From the NCBI GenBank assembly GCA_028687085.1, contig JAQUAU010000036.1, forward strand, positions 1 to 7,654: a DNA stretch of 7,654 bases, given 5' to 3'. Each line of letters begins with the position of its first letter. The stretch's first letter is position 1. Positions 5,400 through 7,654 of this stretch are shown here, piece by piece. The notes beneath the pieces were generated by a model. The model made no database searches. It saw only the letters and a program-made list of their open reading frames with translations, and had not been told where the DNA came from. The position numbers were made by a program, and so were the translations under genes. Source of the stretch: Minisyncoccota bacterium (GTDB taxonomy: Bacteria; Patescibacteriota; Minisyncoccia; Phycocordibacterales; Phycocordibacteraceae).

Positions 5400-7130
5400 T
5401 TACTTTCTGTTGGCAAAAAATGGCCAGACCGAATCGGTCGAGCGGTACCAGCTCGCGACGGTCGCGAAGCGATCGGACGGCGTGATGATCTGCGGGAGAA
5501 CGACGCCGCGCAGATTCGCTGGTACCGCATAGGTGAAGTCCGGCGCATAGATGAAGGCGGCCGGGTAATCCGCCGCGACGAGGTCCTCGATCTTCTGCAG
5601 GTCGGCTGCACGCACGACTCCGTCGGCAGAACCGCGCGCATCTTCTAAGAGCGCGTCGACGGTTTTGTTCGCATAGAGCGCGATGTTGAGACCGGGGTCA
5701 TTGCGCTCCTGCGAATCCCAGAAGGCGTAGAGATCCTGGTCGCGCCCGATCACCATCCCGTAGAGGAGCGCGCCATACTTGCGCGGGCGGATGACGTTCT
5801 GCGAGAGATCGCCCGGCTCATAGAGCTCGATATCGACCGGGATACCGAGCTTCTCCCAGTCTGCCTTCACCGCGCTCGCGACGTTCTTAAGCTCGGGGAC
5901 GTTCGACGTGCGCAGCGTGATGCGATCGAGCGTCTGTTTAGCAGACGCGTTTTTCCACATGCGTGCGGTGCCGTCATAGATCCATCCGGACCCCTGAAGC
6001 ACCTTGGCCGCTTCGATGGTCGGATTGTCGAAGTGCGGCACCGGCGCTTGCCGCACGTTTTCTCCTGGCGGCACCGGGCCCATGATCGCCGTCGCGTAGC
6101 CGCCGAGTACCGTGTCGACAATCGACTGGCGATCGAGTGCGAGCGAGAGCGCCTTGCGCACTTCGAGTCGCGCATACACCTGAGTCTGATTCGGATTGAA
6201 GAAGACGCCGAAGACGCGTGCGTAGGGAGCGGAGAGCGCGCCCTTTGCACCGATATCATACGCACTCTCTTCGACGCCGTTTGCAAGGGCTGTCGCCAGG
6301 TCTTCGCTACGCGAATAGAAGTTGAAGCGGATGCTGTCGAGATACGGTCGACCGAGCACGTAGTGCGAATTTTCGGTGAGCGACACGCTCTTGATGAGCC
6401 CTGATGCGTCGCGCGAGATGCTCGCGACCTTGAAGGGTCCCGCGCCTACCGGATTCGTCTCAAGCGTCGAGAAGGGGAATTCTTCATTTGAAATGTTCTT
6501 CCAGAGCCGCGAGGGCAGGATGCCGAGCGTGGTGATCCCGAGAAACGGCGCATAGGGCTTCGTGAGTGTGAAGTGCACCGTGCGCTGGTCGACAATCTTC
6601 ACGCCGACGCCCGACCAGTCGGCATACTTCGGGCTTTTAAGCGCGGCATTCTGCGCCTTACCTACGGTGAAGGCGACGTCGTCGGCGGTCACCGGTGTGC
6701 CGTCGGCGAACTTCGCATCCGCACGCAGGGTGAAGGTGTAGGTCTTGCCGTCGGGAGTCATCTCATAGCTCTCGGCGAGCACCGGTACAAGATCACCCCT
6801 ACCTCCGAGGCCCATGAGGCCGGCGTAGACGAGAGCGGAGAGATCGCGATCGGCGTCGCTGATTGCCAAGAGCGGATTAATGAACTGCGGACTCCCGACC
6901 TCACCCTCGGTGAGACTGCCGCCGTAGGCCGGCACCTCGACGAGGAGCGATTGCTCAAGTGCATAGAAGCCGGCAAGAGAGGCGATGCACAGAAGACCGG
7001 CGAGTCCGTAGAAGATGACGCGATCGCCCGGCGAGAAAGAGCGGATGCGCTCCTCGAGGCGTTCGAGGAACAGAATGCTCCACGAACGCTGCAGCCGCTC
7101 TCTCCAGGGGGAACTGCCGGTGTCGTCCAT
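5400..7130 (-). CDS. Membrane-anchored ABC-type solute-binding protein, family 5 (peptide/OppA-like)
   Basis: The protein has 576 residues. A charged N-terminal segment (1-37) precedes one transmembrane helix (about 38-58), and the rest should lie outside the membrane. C48 in GLLCIAS lies inside this helix without a proper lipobox, so it looks like an uncleaved anchor and not a lipoprotein signal. The extracellular part is a family 5 solute-binding protein, as in OppA/DppA: GGSLTEGEVGSPQFINPLL near the start (70-88), the signature region GKTYTFTLR..FADGTPVTADDVAF (128-154), NPVGAGPFKV in the middle, and a LEVRKALSLALDRQSIVD-type segment in the second half. Such proteins usually bind oligopeptides for an ABC importer, but no permease or ATPase gene is in the window. 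Its ATG shares one base with the secG stop (TAATG), so translation is probably coupled. The ligand is unknown. Confidence 0.92.
   Translation of the reverse strand: MDDTGSSPWRERLQRSWSILFLERLEERIRSFSPGDRVIFYGLAGLLCIASLAGFYALEQSLLVEVPAYGGSLTEGEVGSPQFINPLLAISDADRDLSALVYAGLMGLGGRGDLVPVLAESYEMTPDGKTYTFTLRADAKFADGTPVTADDVAFTVGKAQNAALKSPKYADWSGVGVKIVDQRTVHFTLTKPYAPFLGITTLGILPSRLWKNISNEEFPFSTLETNPVGAGPFKVASISRDASGLIKSVSLTENSHYVLGRPYLDSIRFNFYSRSEDLATALANGVEESAYDIGAKGALSAPYARVFGVFFNPNQTQVYARLEVRKALSLALDRQSIVDTVLGGYATAIMGPVPPGENVRQAPVPHFDNPTIEAAKVLQGSGWIYDGTARMWKNASAKQTLDRITLRTSNVPELKNVASAVKADWEKLGIPVDIELYEPGDLSQNVIRPRKYGALLYGMVIGRDQDLYAFWDSQERNDPGLNIALYANKTVDALLEDARGSADGVVRAADLQKIEDLVAADYPAAFIYAPDFTYAVPANLRGVVLPQIITPSDRFATVASWYRSTDSVWPFFANRK
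5930..5954 (+). other. Hairpin plus T5 on the strand antisense to the solute-binding protein gene
   Basis: GCGTCTG (5930-5936) and CAGACGC (5942-5948) pair perfectly around a five-base loop, and T5 follows at 5950-5954. On the + strand this has the form of a short intrinsic terminator. On the coding strand it encodes ASAKQT in a variable region of the protein. A 7-bp stem is expected by chance several times in a window of this size, so function is uncertain. Confidence 0.25.
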
Positions 7131-7366
7131 TATCCTACGAGGAGGAAGTTCGCTATCGCTGCGAGCACGAGTAAGACGGCAATAACGACCGTCGCATTGA
7201 ATAGGAATTTCTCAGCGCCTCTGCGCTTATAGAACGTTGACGCGAAGTTGTCGCCTCCGAATGCTCCGCCGAGGCTGGCACCGCGCTGCTGGAGCACGAT
7301 ACCAACGATGAGGAGTATGGAGAGGATGATTTCCGCGTACGGCAGTGCCGATACGAGTGCCTCCAT
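7130..7366 (-). CDS. secG: Preprotein translocase subunit SecG
   Basis: This 78-residue protein is a small subunit of the SecYEG channel and assists export through the cytoplasmic membrane. It has the typical two-helix layout: helix 1 at about 8-26 and helix 2 at about 54-76. Between them is the family's conserved loop LQQRGASLGGAFGG (25-38), followed by a basic stretch (FYKRRGAEKF). Length and topology match the family's ~70-110 residues. The ATG at 7366 is the only sensible start: an extended -10-like box lies ten bases upstream and no Shine-Dalgarno is present. The stop overlaps the ATG of the solute-binding protein by one base, so the two should be translated from one message. SecG is often dispensable for growth in other bacteria, and its retention in a reduced genome fits the usual CPR pattern. 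Confidence 0.93.
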   Translation of the reverse strand: MEALVSALPYAEIILSILLIVGIVLQQRGASLGGAFGGDNFASTFYKRRGAEKFLFNATVVIAVLLVLAAIANFLLVG

Positions 7367-7376
7367 CTTGTGTGGA

Positions 7377-7406
7377 ATGATACCACGAGCAGATATATCG
7401 GCGCAA
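7377..7406 (-). promoter_or_regulatory. Predicted secG promoter
   Basis: On the - strand, TTGCGC (7401-7406) and TATCAT (7377-7382) are separated by 18 bases, and the -10 is preceded by TGG, giving an extended -10 (TGnTATCAT). The -10 ends ten bases before the secG ATG, so the transcript would have only a few untranslated bases. Confidence 0.5.
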
Positions 7407-7407
7407 C

Positions 7408-7436
7408 TTGCTTGTGAACGACGATTTCTCTATACT
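7408..7436 (+). promoter_or_regulatory. Predicted groES promoter
   Basis: TTGCTT (7408-7413) and TATACT (7431-7436) are separated by exactly 17 bases, a good sigma-70-type pair. The start would fall near 7443, leaving a leader of about 39 bases. A second TATATA at 7467-7472 ends nine bases before the ATG and could drive a nearly leaderless transcript. No CIRCE operator is present, so HrcA control is not supported by this sequence. Confidence 0.55.
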
Positions 7437-7481
7437 CCCCACACAAGGGAAGGGCGCTTATTCATTTATATATAGAACGCT

Positions 7482-7654
7482 ATGGCTAAAAAGCTTTCAC
7501 TCAAGCCGCTTGGAGACCGCGTGGTCGTGAAGCCGGCAAACACAGGGGGAGAGAAGAAGCTCGCCTCGGGCATCATCATCCCCGAGACCGTGAATAAAGA
7601 GAAGCTCCTCTCGGGCGAGGTGGTCGCGGTCGGTCCTGGTAAGAAGAATGATGA
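7482..7654 (+). CDS. groES: Co-chaperonin GroES (partial, runs off the window end)
   Basis: The gene starts at 7482 and is still open at the last base, so only 57 full codons are visible of the usual ~95. The N-terminus MAKKLSLKPLGDRVVVKPAN is the classic GroES opening strand. It is followed by the mobile-loop region, with KLASGIIIPETVNKEK, and then LSGEVVAVGPGKK, the conserved core strand. GroES caps the GroEL cage during ATP-driven protein folding in the cytoplasm. The hydrophobic III of the mobile loop, which contacts GroEL, is intact. By common gene order groEL may follow beyond the window, although this cannot be seen. No Shine-Dalgarno precedes the ATG; a purine-rich stretch at 7445-7453 is too far upstream to serve. 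The gene is divergent from secG, with 115 bases between the two starts. Confidence 0.95.
   Translation, partial: MAKKLSLKPLGDRVVVKPANTGGEKKLASGIIIPETVNKEKLLSGEVVAVGPGKKND

Noticed and set aside
6573..7232. A 219-residue open frame on the + strand opposite the solute-binding protein
   Set aside because: It is antisense to well-supported coding sequence and crosses into secG; composition and lack of motifs mark it as a shadow.

Overview
The window reads as ordinary chromosomal sequence from a Candidate Phyla Radiation (Patescibacteria) bacterium, most likely Parcubacteria and perhaps Kaiserbacteria-like. The clues are short gene-dense spacing with 1- and 4-base overlaps, almost no Shine-Dalgarno sequences, endonuclease III and MutY homologues that have lost the cysteines for their iron-sulfur cluster, an RNase J with a long Pro/Gly/Arg-rich N-terminus, and a transmembrane-anchored family 5 solute-binding protein beside secG. 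The lineage is inferred from recognising these protein types and was not tested by a search.

Layout. Bases 2-2159 (+ strand) form one tightly packed unit: the 3' part of a membrane protein that may be the tail of a polymer-forming (bactofilin-like) protein, then nth, then mutY, each pair joined by an ATGA overlap. The mutY 3' end overlaps, tail to tail, a major facilitator superfamily transporter on the - strand (2107-3261). A strong symmetric hairpin terminator (3283-3320) separates that transporter from rnj (RNase J, 3327-5333, - strand). Upstream of rnj on the same strand are an orphan solute-binding protein (5400-7130) and secG (7130-7366), which share one base. A divergent promoter region (7367-7481) then leads into groES (+ strand, cut by the window end at 7654). 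No spacer exceeds 120 bases, so there is no long gene-free stretch.

Function. The left unit holds two base-excision-repair glycosylases of the HhH-GPD superfamily. The right block is housekeeping: RNA decay (RNase J), Sec export (SecG), solute binding at the membrane, and protein folding (GroES). I see no defence system, mobile gene cassette, CRISPR array or RNA gene.

Most worth a second look: a perfect 15-bp inverted repeat and a second, 26-base palindrome, both in frame inside mutY and both in loops that are normally variable; the parallel loss of Fe-S ligands in both glycosylases together with a Glu in place of the catalytic Asp in MutY; and -10-like boxes 8-10 bases before the ATG of four separate genes, which suggests leaderless or nearly leaderless transcripts.
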